62,000 nt of DNA from Phoronis australis (Eukaryota; Phoronida; Phoronidae). Below the pieces are notes generated by a model. The model saw only the letters and a list, made by a program, of their open reading frames with translations. It was not told where the DNA came from and made no database searches. Location of the stretch: contig NMRA01000258.1 in the NCBI GenBank assembly GCA_002633005.1, forward strand, positions 269,126 to 331,125, given 5' to 3'. Both the position numbers and the translations under genes were made by a program. Every line of letters begins with the position of its first letter. Within the stretch, counting starts at the first letter, position 1. Of this stretch, positions 38,501 through 52,400 are shown piece by piece.

Positions 38501-40387
38501 TTACTGGAACAGCCCTAAGTATGGTTTTGGTATACAACCGAGTATTGTTGGGGGTGAGCAAATGAACAAGTGGCAACCGTGTGTGTGACCTGGAAGGTAT
38601 TGTTGGTCTCGGTAACCTATTTTCACTATCGTCTCAGTGGCGCTTTGGTTCATTCGTCTTTGGCAGGCCATAACAAATTGAAAAATAACAGTGATAACAA
38701 AGAAATTTGTTGAAAAGCATGAAGTTTTTTAGCTATGGCATATTTAGGAGCGTACATGTTAGACATTGAGCATTCAAATAGTATGTTGCTCAGGGTTCTA
38801 AATTCTGGTTCACTGATTGGCATTCACAAGGCTCACAGATTCAGTACTGAATGCCTAGCTGCACTTCCTACTCATGACGAGATAAGCGGTGACAAAACAG
38901 AGAGTGAAACGAAACATAATAGCTTCAATGTCAGACATTTCTACATATGGGTCTCGCTTATGCACAATGGCCTCAATGGTTCAAAGTGGTCTTACTGTAC
39001 TTGGTCCACTTAGTAACATGGTGGCCACAATGAAACATGGTGACCTTAACAATAAATGATCACATGGCATGCCATATCTCTCACCATTACTACCTCCTAC
39101 ACTTCTGAATGCTCATTTTGTTTTCATAGGACTGCTGCTCAGTGGGTAATTGAATATTTCCGAAATACCACCCTGAATATTTAGTGAGAAATCTCCAATA
39201 TTTTTCACAACAAAGCAGGGAAATTCTAAAGACATGGCATACAAACTTTGCAGCATGAAAGTGAATTTTGCTTGAAGAACCAACTTTAAAATCTGGTCAG
39301 AAAGTTGGGTCGGGTTGACAAACACAAAACACAATTTTTAACATTTATGAACATTGGATTTAAACTGTCGAATGAATCATTTGAATATCTCAACACACAA
39401 CAACAGTAAATTGATGGCACGATGATCAAAGAGTAATATAAATGTTATGAAACATCAGTGACTTCAATCTCCTACCAAATCACAGGAATGAACAGTAGAT
39501 GGCGCTGAACATTGTTCAGCAAGTACCCTGTTACCACCTAATAAAAATCTATTCCTGGCAACCAAAGTTGGTTGATACCTCTAGCCACACAATGACTATT
39601 CACTTACCACGATGATTCCTGGACTGACAAAGCACCACATGGCTCTCCACCACCAATGAGGGTATCTGCCCAACATCAGCTCAATGTCCCGGAAGAACCT
39701 CTTGTAACCTAGCAACAGTAAAATACAACCATGTGTAACCTAACAAGTACATGTACATTGGATATAGGATCGCATGAAAGGCTACACCATTTTCCTGGAA
39801 GGGAGTGGAACTTAGTTATTTGTATTTTGCAATAAAAATACAAAATCAACTTGCACAGCATCAATGAATTATTTTGCAACATCCTCCCTGTCCCTTGAAA
39901 CGTGTTTTTGTACTCTGCCAGCATAGAAAACTTTGGGTATCAATTTGTACATTTTACTTGGTATACTTTCAACATACTTTTATGACAGACTTCTAATCTA
40001 ATCTCGTGATCTCTGATTCCACTGAAGCCACTCTAAAAGGCCTCAAAATGAATACAAGTGCAATGCAACCCATTGACTGCGCCCACACCTACACTGTAAA
40101 TAGTGCTTCTAGGGGTGTCTATCAGTAATGTGCAACATACATATAGTAAAAAGGCCACAAGGGGGCACAGCATAAGTTAAATCCGTCTGAAACAAGGCAA
40201 ATGCTGTAGTCTCCTTGGTGGAAACTTATTTGCAAAATTTTGTGAATGTCCATCGAGGAAATTGGAAGATATAGACAGCTCTGACTCATATGAGCAGAAA
40301 ACTTTAATTGTCAGTAGGGGACGCCACAGTAGTTGGACTCGTCCCAAAATCACATTTACCAAATTTTCTGAAGACCCATCAAGGAAC

Positions 40388-40422
<35 letters not shown>

Positions 40423-43400
40423 CATGCGTGCGTGCGTGTGTTTACACATATGCATAATTTATGAATATACATAATATATATATATTGAAGTACATGCAAA
40501 AATATAAAATTGCATCCAAAGGACATCACAGTAATTGGACTCATCCGAAATTCTACATTAGTCCCAATAGGAACTCATCTGCAAAATTTCATAAGGTAGG
40601 AACTGTGGCACATACAAAAACTAGTTATCCATTAGGGGGTGCCACAGTAGCAAAATAACCGTCAGCCATGTTGTTCTCAAAAAGGACACATCTGTGAAAT
40701 TTTATAATGACCCTTCCAGCAGTTTGGCAAGTAGAGAAACAGATGCCAAAAAACAGACGCAAAAACATTCAAAATGGCCACCAGGAGGTGCAGATTAAAT
40801 AGAATACATCTGAAAATGAGAAAGTCCATCGCCTCCAAACTAGAAAACTATATGTGCCAAATTTCATGAAAATCCCCCAAGGAACACGGTAGATAGAGGT
40901 TAACGTAAAAATATATGTGCAACTAGGAGGCACAGGGGTATAGTTGAATTCATTCAAAAATTTGATTGTGCCTTCTATGACAAAAACATGCTTGAAGCGG
41001 ACATGCCAAACGGACAGAGATGACATCATAATGTGCTCACATTATGTAGGAGCATAATAGTAACAATACAACCAGACTAAACGTTGCCAAATTATGAGGA
41101 GACCATGCCCTACCATAAACCCAGGCAATGACCAGGCTCTCTGTCAGCCCAATCAGCAATGTGGAGTAGGTAGCACTGTAGGAGTCAAACAACTGTAGTA
41201 CAAACATCCCTCCCTGAAATGAATGAAAACAATGGTGGTGAGGCACGGCTGAACACACCGCACCGTCAGAAGCTGTGTAGTTCCACTTGATAAGGATATT
41301 AGATTGAAGTGAAGCAGCAAGTATGAAGCTATAGTTTTACCATTCATATCAAATCACTCCACTCACATGGGTGACGTTCATGAATAGTTTCACAAAAAGG
41401 CTACATTTCAACACTAAGGCTTGTTTTTGAACTACAGAAATCTACAGATTTTTTTAACATTCAACAAACCAAAATATTTCACTGTTTATTACATTCGTAT
41501 AATGTTCATTCCACATACTGCCTGATGATGAGACATGCAGTCTCAAAATATAACTTGTGTTTTAGTTTCAAATTGTTTGTTTGTTATGTCTCTCGGTGCT
41601 TTGCTACATAACTGCACACCTGATGAAAGGACATTGTTTTGACACTACGAGCGACTGTGTATCAAGATTTCAAACAAAAAGTTTAGTCATGTTTCCAACA
41701 AAATTCTACACGTTAATAAAATTTTGCTTGCTGACAATTTTTTCATTTTGCAAAACATGGCAACTCTGTTCGTATACTGTTTCAGGCTTTAAAATAATCT
41801 AAAAATTCAGTTGCCAAAGAATACCTACATAAGGGTTTGGTTTGTGGAATTAACCAAATGCAAACGAGTGGTGTTCTTGCTCATAAACATTTAGTCTCAT
41901 GACTTCTCTGGAGGGGGATCAAAGAGTCCAGGTCTTCTGCATGTTGGTGATTAAGAGACGTAACTGAAGGTCCTGTTCTGATAATAGCGTACTGTACTGA
42001 CACAAGACTGAATTAGCAAGCCATACAAACTGACCCTTGAACAACAAAAGAGTCCCAGAGTGAAGCCAGCCAGACAGAGGGCTATCATCAGAAGGATGGG
42101 GCGCTTTCCACGCCGCAGTGTTGATGAGAACAGGTCCAGAAGTGTAGTATGTACTGTGATCACTACTGACATCTGTGGGTAAGTAATAAAAGCAATTATT
42201 AAATAAAATCATATGCTTAAGGGTTATTATTTAATGATAGACAATATATTTCATTTCATATGAGTTCAACACAGTTTACAAAAAGCAGAAAATAATGAAA
42301 ATATAGATAGAAAGGTAGACATTGTGATTGTCGCAAAGAAAACTAGGATTGCCACCAGGAGGCACTGTATCAGTGGGATTCATTTTATCATTGATGCCAG
42401 CCTTGCTCAGCTTTGTTTGCCATGATTCTTCGAGAGATTTGAAAGATAGAGAGTTGTATACCAAACGCGAATACTAAACTAATAAATTTTCTTCTGGGAC
42501 AGAGCACAAGTCTGAACTGTCAGAAGATGTGCAAGTGAAGATCAAAACGGAATAAAATCTTATCTAATTTCACAAACTTAAGATCTTTCATCAAACTTGG
42601 CAGAAATGGAGGCAAACACGATAAGTGAGCTGTAACTGCATGTACTCAGATAATAAATCACATGACATCCTAAGCACACTAGCGCTCCCTGCTGGTGAAC
42701 TGCATGTACTCAGATAATAAATCACATGACATCCTAAGTACACTAGCACTCCCTGCTGGTGAACTGCTTTCTGCTTTCAATCTAACCAGATGGTAAAAAG
42801 AGGGGGCATTTCTTCATTAGAATTATACCTTTTAAACATTGAATCGCACATGACCATATTGGAGGAACTGTAGACAGAAGCTTGTGTTCTAATTGATAAC
42901 TTTAGTTAAAATGCTCATCTGTTTTTAAGAAAAAACATCCAAAAACAACACTATGAACTTGTAGTAAATATAGCAAGGGCTACCTGGGTTCCAAGGCCAA
43001 GTGTGATTAACATAGCAAAGAAAAGTATGGCCCATAGAGGCGATGGAGGCAAGCTGGTCACCACCTGTGGGTAAACAATGAAGGCCAGACCAGCTCCTGT
43101 AATGATAAGATAAATGAAACAATGACAGTGAGTAAGTGATGGGCTGGAAGACATTGATCAATTTTATTTAACAGTAGAAGAGTCCTGCCAGTACCCGGAC
43201 GAAGGGCCCAGGACGAGCTCGAAAGCAAGGTCCGCAAACACTGTAGGTCACCGAAGTATTCTACTTGAAAAGCTTGTTGTATGCGCCACCTAGTAGAAGC
43301 AACAGTAAATGCATCAGACATACATAGGCTGTTCTGGCACTGTGGTATGACCATACAAATCCAGTTTTGTTAATTTGAACAAAGTAACTTATCGCTATGA

Positions 43401-46400
43401 ATGGAAGAAATGAGTGGAATGTATCTGGTTTCGTTGAAACTATGTCGAAATAAGTGAGAAACTAGTAATATGAGAAAGTTATTGTGAATCTTCAGAGAAT
43501 GGATCCACACTAAAAGACATCTGTGCTCAATCACAAGCCAGTCTCTCAATGACAAATCAAATGTGTAAACTGCACGTGAGTAAGAGTGGTACATGTAGTC
43601 TGTCATCAAAACAGTAGATTGGCACTTATTAGCTCAAAATATATGTGCAACCTGTCTCCGATAGAACCCAGGGACTGAGCAGTCAACTAGATTAATGTTA
43701 GCTTGTCAGCAATTTGGGCTGTGTCAGCTGTATGTTACGGTGGGTGGTTACTCATCTGTTATCCACATCACCTGAAAAGAATCCTACATTGATAGCCCCC
43801 ACTAGTCAAGTAGGGGCAACTCGACTGGTTCCCTATCTTTAAAATCCATCAGTATCTTCATAGAAATCATTCAGCATCAGCTGATGTTATCATTCAGTAA
43901 TCAGGCATGAAATTGTCCACCATAAACATGATTATAAACACTGGGGGTGACAAAAGCATTTAAATTTTTGAATTTTCAGTTTTCAAGTTTTTGAATAGCA
44001 TTTGAATACTAGTTTGTGCGAAGTATACATCGTTAAAGGTTAAATTTTGAAAATCAGACAAGAAATGTCACTTAATAAACCTATAACTGGAAAGTAGTCC
44101 ATGGATACATGCCACTTCATTAGTTCTGATGGGAACGCAATATAATGGGCCAATTACAAAGGGTCACAAACCAGCAGTTGGAAATGGTGGATAGCCAAGT
44201 GACATTGCACAATTCTAGTCGTATTTTGTCCTTCAATCATCATGTCATAAGACAGAAATGAACAACTATTCATGGGAGGGCAGGTCTAGACAAAACAAAG
44301 CAAAAAATAGTAACGAAGGTCAGTTATCAGCAACTAAACAGTCTCAAAGCACGCGTCCTTTTAATCTTTCAAGTCTTCCTGGAAAATGTTCAAGGTCAGT
44401 GTCATGAAGTTCAACTCTTGCTTGTTTACAGATTACAATGATCTTGTTCTGCTGAATGAAACTGAAAGCAAAACATTTTATAGTATTGTTACACCTACCC
44501 TCACTGGCTACCTTATCAATGGGCAGTTGTAGTTGATCAGCCATGTAACCAATCACAGAGAAGATGACAAACCCAGCATACACACTGGTGAAGCAGTTGC
44601 CAAATGAAACCACTATAGAGTCCCTAAAAATAACAAAAATACCAATTAAGCATAAATAATCCAGTAAAAAATACACAGAATGTCATGAAGAGACTGCACA
44701 AGGCACAGGACAAGCCAAAATGACCCAGAATTCCCCGTCATGATGACGGCAGAAGCCGAATTCATCATCAGAATAGTCTTCTGTCGTGACCGAGAATGAA
44801 GAGGAGTTATATAAGACGGCTAAGCCATTTAGTGATTAGAATTTTGCTGCCCTTATTTATTGCCAGTGGTTTAACAGAATTAGCCATCATGACAGAAAAA
44901 TGGTATTTTGTCTGATTACTTTCGTGTTATACTGTATTTCGGATGATTCAACTGATTCTGTGCATTGTGCGACAAATTATTTTCAGTGATTTTGTCATTT
45001 CAGCTATGGCGGAAGTACATGTAACAGACATTTCAAAGAAAATGATAATCAGTAACCAAGCGATATTTATCAGATGAGAGCATGTGACTGTTATACATAA
45101 TGAGGAGTGCCACACATGCAGTGTACTCACCTCAAGCAGTTGTTGTGGAACCTGTTGTAACTAGCCAGCGTGATTAAACCTCCCCAGCCGGGGGACAGAG
45201 AGAAAAATATCTGTACCGCAGCATCACCCCACACCTAGATAATACATAAGCACTTATAGTCAGCAATATTATTGGGCAGTGACAATGACAATGGTTGAGT
45301 GGAGCGATGAGTGTGGCTGACACGCCAAAATCCTTGCTCAACTGAAGGCAAAGGTACCTGTGCCTTCTGAGAGTCCTCCCAAGTGTCATCACCACGTCAA
45401 CCCACTCCTCTCCTGCACTGCCACAAGAAGCCAAAATTAATTTTTTGTGCTTATCTGTAAGTATCGCCTTATACGTTTCCCAACATACCATGTAGTTTTT
45501 CTTGGAATTAGACTAGCCAAAATAGAAGGGGCGTCAGGTAGTAAGCTCGTGACTCCCATGAATGATTTCCTGCGCTCAATTCTATGCTTGGGATCAACTA
45601 ATCCAAATTCTGCTTCCCACATCAAACACTGTATGAGTTAATGAATGGAGGGTAATTATTGGGTCAGATGAGGGTAATTATATGTTATTTAATAGTATTT
45701 TGCACAACTGGGTAGGGTCGATATTTGGCCCCAATATTGAGGCAAGTGTTCCACACACTTGATGATTATCATTACAGATTGGGCAAAATGACAAAGCTGG
45801 TCAATCTATGACTAAAATTATGCAGCAAATATAAATTAAGAATCACAATGAGATTAGTGTAACAGGGTTTAATGATCGACACTCTGGAACTTGTATTTGA
45901 ATGTGTTCTATAAAAGATTTGTGAAAAATCAACGAACGCCATTCGCATGTCAGAATTACAGCCAATCAGAGCTCTACACATTTTAAAGATGATAGTAACC
46001 TAGTAGGTGTAATTGATAACCACAGATCTCGGGCATATCAATTTTAAAGAGATGTACGATACATTACATTACATGTAATGATGCATACTTAAAATCGCAA
46101 GGTCAGGCTTCACTGTTTAATAATGATCAATACCAAAAAATTGAAAACCAAATCGCAACCGACATGCAGAAATCAACATTGATTAAACATGGTAATGCAA
46201 TTGGGTAGCATATTGAAAAAAAGAACCACTTTCCATTGCTAAACAAAAGATAGTGAGAATTGATACAATTTTGCTGTCAACTGATTGATGATAACTGCAT
46301 GGACTAGCCACCTACCTTAGCCGAAGCCAGTCTTTCCCACTGTGGTGTTACGTAGAACTTGATCCCCTCCAGTGCCCCCTTCAGTGTGGCTCCGCGCACC

Positions 46401-49400
46401 AATAAGATGGTCAATACAACATAGGGAAAAAACGCGGTGAAGTAGACAGCCTTGCCCGACGACTTGATACCTTTGATTACACAGAGCCCGACAAAAAACC
46501 AGGCTAAGAGGAGACATAGAGATAACTGCCATTTGAGCCCTCCAAGATCATGTAAACCATCGGTCAGCTCCAACACAAAGTTACTGAAAAGGACATTTGT
46601 GAAGTGACACGAATTTAATCAGACAAAGAAAGAAATTGAATGAAGACTAAGAAAATTTTTGCCTTATAGATTTAACGTGGGACCAGAAACAAAAAATTGG
46701 TTTTCTGTAATTAAACCGCTTAGAAAGAATTAAGAGCAGAACACAAAGAAGGTGACATGTACAATCTCCCATTATGTAACAGCAGTGACCATCAACAAAT
46801 ATTTAAAATGAATTGATGTTGCATATTAAAATATTCATTAGACTCCTGTCAGTAGGGTGTCTTCTTCAAAAAGCAGTATCTTGTGACATAATTCCCAGTC
46901 AAACTAGCATACAGAGAGCAATAAACCATGAACCAGCATTTGCGGTATAATAAATAAACTCTAACACAGAGCTTCATACTCTACCTCAAAAATAGCTACA
47001 GTTTTTCCAATGACATTGTTATTGTCAACAACCACTACTATGCACTGTGTCAAATGGTCATGTTCACTGCGACATTGGATTGAGAAACAAAGAGATATGG
47101 GGCCCGTTCCAAGAAACTTAAGTCTAATATTTGCCCCAACTTTAAACTTCCACATCTGGTAAGTTAGTCAAACACAAGACAAAACTTAACTCAAAAACAA
47201 TATTAACTCAAAAACTTATTAGTCAATGCCTCTGAACTTGGTCTGAATCAATGTAGGCAAGGGAATGAATTTGCCAATTATTAAATTGTCAATGATAATA
47301 CCCACCGGCTTAAATGTTCTATGTTTAATCTGGAAACTGACAATATATATTATAATTAAAAAATGTCAATTTACAAGAAATTGCAGACAATACTAACTGA
47401 AAATACTCATCACTAGGCATGCGCAGTTTCACTGCACCCTCAGTGAAGTTATTGGAGATGTTCTGCACATCCATGAACTCGATGGAGAGCGGGTCATAAC
47501 ACGTGCCATTGAAGTACGTCCCGTTGATTCTACTACAATTCTTCTCAGCTGCCATATGCAGAAGGTTGCATGCTGTAGAAGAAACAAATGAGTGTTCGCA
47601 TGTGGATGGATCTTTCTTCTAATTTTATTGATTTTAGTGCAAATGAGGATGTGAACTACTAAATCTTAAGCTTGAAACTTCATTTTCCATCAAAAATGAG
47701 TGAGTGATTCAGATTCAGTTCAGACAAAAACAAGTGGAAAAAAATGCAGAATATTGCACACACGCTAAATTTCCTTTTAAATGTGTGTAAAAATTTCAAA
47801 AAGTTGCCAGGCACCCTTTTATACTTATTTTGTTGTTGTCCCCATGCCTATATATGCTATGTCTCACCTTCAGTGTTCCAGTCATTGTCACAGTCAGCCC
47901 ACGGTAGGTTTGAAGTGAATGAAGCAAAGGTATAGTACAGAGCCAAGGCAATTACCGTGTTGTAGTACGTAGCAATGTAACATGACACTATGAACATGGC
48001 ATAGCCCACTCCTGAAAGTGAACAAAAGAGATATATATGAATTAAGGAGTCAACAATTTAATTCAGAATCCAGTTAATTACCATTAGTTATTCATTGTAG
48101 GAGATTTGTACAATATTTTCAATGGGCTGTGGGACACCAACATTTTAACAGAATAAAACCAGATAGCATACGCCTACATTATTCCAGCCAGCAGATAGTG
48201 AGCAAGATATATCCCACAATTCTCAGGTCATAAAAAGATGCAAACAAAAAGGCTCTGGAAGAATGAAATCAAGCAACAAATCCAAAGAACACACACCTAC
48301 CAAGCAAGACATGACGAGTACGATGTATCCCACAATTCTCTAACCATAAAAAGGTGTATGTACTAGATAGGAGCAATGAACAGACAGTAAACAAAAACAA
48401 CTTTGAGCAGACACTAGGAAAACAATATGATGCCGAAGCTCAACTTAAAAAATAACAATACTAAAATAAGCACTGCACAGCTACCTATACTTACCTGTGA
48501 ACAATGGACTGAGTTTCCATGCTGACACGACTCCAAGACTGGCAAACTGCCCAAAGGACATCTCCAGGAAAAACAATGGTAGGCCAATGAACACCAACAT
48601 GATTGTGTAAGGGATAAGGAACGCTCCTGTAATGAGAACATTAGACACCTAATGACAGGGTGAAGGGTTACGACCACCCTATTAGGAGAACATTTCACAT
48701 TAGGAACTCAAATTCAAAACAAAAAGACTCACACGATTATAAATTTCACAAGCTGGACCATTCTCCTAGCAGTCTAGCATCAGTAGTAGCCACCCATAGA
48801 GTCCCTATAGGGGATCTAGAACTCTTGATAGTACAGAGTTTTTTAATGATTTCATGTTGAAGTTGCCCCCTGAAGCATTTTGGCTGGGTTGTAGTCTTGA
48901 CAACCTTGAGCATTTTTAAACATGCTGTTTTTGCTTACAACTTATCACCAAGCACAAATGAAGATTATTTTGATGTTTTACCGACTCGGAAGTTCAAGGG
49001 AGGGATGCCCACAACTACTTTAGTCTCGAATTGGATTTCTGTATGTGTTCGACCGAAGGTTCCGATGGCTCAGTGGAATGGAACGTCTGCACGGTTAGCA
49101 GAAGGTCCCGGGTTAGAGTCCTGGTCAGAGTAAAAATCTTTTCAGACTTACTCCTGCTAAAACGCTGTCGAAAATTTTAAAAACAACCACAAGATGACGC
49201 AGAACCACCAAAGTCATCCAAAAATGAAAAGGTGATGTCGTCAATTAATAAAAAGCTATTTACCAAACTTCATGAAAATCCTACTAAGGACTCCAAAGAT
49301 AAAGAGGCAACTGTAAAAAACTAAAATTGCCACTAGGGGGCAAAGCGGTAGTCAAATCCACCCGAAACTCATTGTCATCTGTCATCAACTTCATACAAAC

Positions 49401-52400
49401 ACATTTTTCATATCTCATTGAGATGCTGCAAGGGGTTTAAGAGATACCCGTACCAAAAAAGGCCTTCCTTCAAACACTTGCCGTAAGCTTGCTGCAAAGT
49501 TGCAACTTTCCTGCGAACACTTTTTCATCAATGAAGTTTGCCGCAGCCCTTCCGCAAACACTTTTTGAATCACCAAGTTTGCCGCAACTTTCCTGCAAAC
49601 TTCAGTGTTTACAGCAAAGTTGCGACAATGTGTGCGGCTGAGTTGCGGCAAACTCCTGCAAACACTGCGGCTGGTATGCAAACAAAATTTTTGCTGCAAG
49701 CTTATGGCATGTTTGCTGCAAGCTTGCTGCAAACATGGTGTTTTGGTATGGGTACACGGACGGACGGACGGACGGACGCCGGACAGAGACGATGACAATA
49801 TGCACTCACAAATACTTGACATACCCTATGTGCTAAATAATCAGTTTGCAAGGTGTTGCATGAAAATTATGCAACTATTAGCTGCCATTATTTAAAATTC
49901 TGTTTCTGCTAGTAACTTCATCATGGAGTACTTCATATAGATAGATCAGGATATTTGCACTCATGCTTTTGTGGTCAATGAATTTACATCATAAATTTTG
50001 CTAATTTATACACATAAAAGTCATAATTGTTCATTTCGTATACTCCCCTCACACAAAGCCTTGTCCAAATAGATACAATCAATGGAAGTGATTCCAACAA
50101 TTCCAATTAATTGTAATGTTTCCACTGAGGGTCATGTAATTCATGGTAGTTTCAGTGTCTTGAAGGATACTCGGGGTGTTCCATTGAAACAGGAACCCCG
50201 GAGAGAAATACAAATCCCAGAGTCAAAAACAGACTCCCACAGCTTCAAAACAGCTAACCAACCCGAAAAACACGAACTCTGACCTTTAACACAGGAACCC
50301 GTGGATCAGACAGGAACCCGTAGATCAGACAGGAACCCGTGGATCAGACAGGAACCCGTGGATCAGACAGGAACCCGTGGATCAGACAGGAACCCGTGGA
50401 TCAGACAGGAACCCGTGGATCAGACAGGATCCCGTGGATCAGACAGGAACCCGTGGATCAGACAGAAAACCGAGAACCAAAACACCACTCCCCCACTTGT
50501 TTGATGAAAAACAAATTTTCCTACTTTAAATAGTTCTGATATATTAAATAGTTGCGGTGATACGTAGTTTTAGTATATGAGAATTTTATGCAACTTTTGA
50601 CGAATTGGCGTTCTACGTTATTCTGCTGCTAATGTTGTAGTGTGATCTTTTGCATAGCTTTTCGGAGCCACAAAATATTGCATCATCTATTAACCAGGTT
50701 CTTTTTCCCAATTCTTCAGTCAACTCCAGTCATGTAACAAAAACTATGAGGCTAGCTACTCATGGTGGACTTAATTTCCATCAACCATGCAATTTTATCG
50801 TTTAATATTCTTAATAATCTTTATTTTTGCAGAAAAAATTGATTACCATCAACAGAATTTTACTTGTAGGCCACACCGTATGTTAAATAAGTGAAGAATT
50901 TCAGTACACAACAGTACCAGAACTCAGAAACTGTGTGACTTAATTTCTATATTATTCTTCAAGTCAGCCATTCTAAATCAATAATGCCTCAATGCTTGAA
51001 ACAGCCTTCCCCTCTTATCTGTTGACCTCACCAGCCACGTGGTTATATTTACTGACAGGGGAGAGGGATGTATGTTAGCATATGAGGTATGTCTGTTGAC
51101 ATATGACTTCATTTAGTAGAGTTCAGCTGGCAATGTGCCAAGACAGTGTCAATGCACATTTAGTGAGTAATGGCAACCACAGAAATACATTGAATATATC
51201 TTCTGATTTTTCGTTAGTTTTATCACATGAAACTAGTGGTTAATTGTGCTTAAATATTAACTTGTTTATATCTTGACTCAAAACTAAATAAATAATTCTA
51301 TCTTTTTTATATAATAATTAAACGCACATGTTATAAAATTGTTTGTAATTCCCCTCAAAAGTTCTGAAGTTCAGTATAAGAAATAGAAGCAAAAGTCAAG
51401 GAACAATACAAGTCACTTTCCCATTAGGAGCAAAACTTCGTTTTTACTGAAGTTTCGATAAGTGGGAAAGGTTAACGTCTTAGGTAGTTAATCTGCAAGT
51501 TGAGGAGGCAGTGTGGCCTCGTTGATAAGTGCCCGCTTTCTTTACTCGAGGTCGTGGGTTCAAGTCCCACCAGGTCACACTACTAAACCCTTGAGCCAGG
51601 TTTCTAGCTTCTCAGCTCGGTTTTAACCATATGTTAATAAAGCATAAAAATATTTCCAGGTGATCAGTGCAATGGGCCCACATGCGAGGCCTGTGCACGT
51701 CTGGTACAACCTGGATCTGACTGCCTGCAATTATTTTTTAATAATCTGCAAGTGAAACTTTGCTTAAAATAGCAGGATTTAAAAGTGAAGCTTTGTTACC
51801 GTACTCACCGAAGCTTCGGTGTAGTGGGAACACTATAAGTGAAGCTTCAATGAAGTTATCAGTAAAGGTGACGCGGCAATGATATACGATCACGCGAGAC
51901 TTGCAAAACGTGTTCTTTTTTTGTTGTAGTGTAGCCGAAGCGCTCTCAATAGACGGACGTAAATAAATAAAAGAAACCATATTTGATGAAGAATGACACT
52001 GATCATTTTCATAAACAATCGTAAATGGCAGGCAAACCATTTTCAGTTAGCCTCAAACCCACTACTCAATATTCGTTTGAGAGTATGAATGAAGTGCGTC
52101 GATATCGCTCTGTAGTCAGAGAGGTAAGTTTTGGCGAAGCTTCGGCAAACCGAAGCTCTCCTAATGGGAAAGCGACCATAGAATCAACTATCCCCTTTAT
52201 GTTTTTATGGCTGAGAAATGAATTTTTGGAAAAATTGTTGGATGAGTTAGACTTCTTGATGTTATTAGCTTTGACCAGAGGTGTAAAAACAACAAAGTCT
52301 GTTGTTTATGTGATTATATTACAAATTGCCCACTCTCGCAGTTTGGCTGCCAGTCATTCACTCAAATCGAGACCAGTGATTTTATCAGTTAAATGTGCTT

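Larger units (their letters stand above)
51416..52172. mobile_element. Candidate TIR element in SLC6 intron 1
   Basis: CTTTCCCATTAGGAG at 51416-51430 is exactly complementary to 52158-52172, and flanking GAAGCTTCG-type palindromes recur through the interior (for example 51811-51822 and 52136-52147). The 757-bp element contains a tRNA-like block at 51509-51580 and a short open exon-like frame at 52025-52123. No target duplication is evident. Confidence 0.45.

Noticed and set aside
40262-40544. Cys/Val- and Thr/His-repeat frames
   Set aside because: Translation of the TG/CG microsatellite.
49415-49895. Several overlapping open frames on both strands
   Set aside because: All arise from the TTGCNGCAA repeat, whose near-palindromic words keep both strands open.
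50292-50504. Repeat protein frames ([10 protein letters not shown] type)
   Set aside because: Produced by a 19-bp minisatellite open in several frames. No splice or start context, and it lies in an SLC6 intron on the opposite strand.
51509-51580. Functional tRNA gene
   Set aside because: The B box and T-arm are good, but the acceptor stem does not pair. A tRNA-derived repeat fits better.
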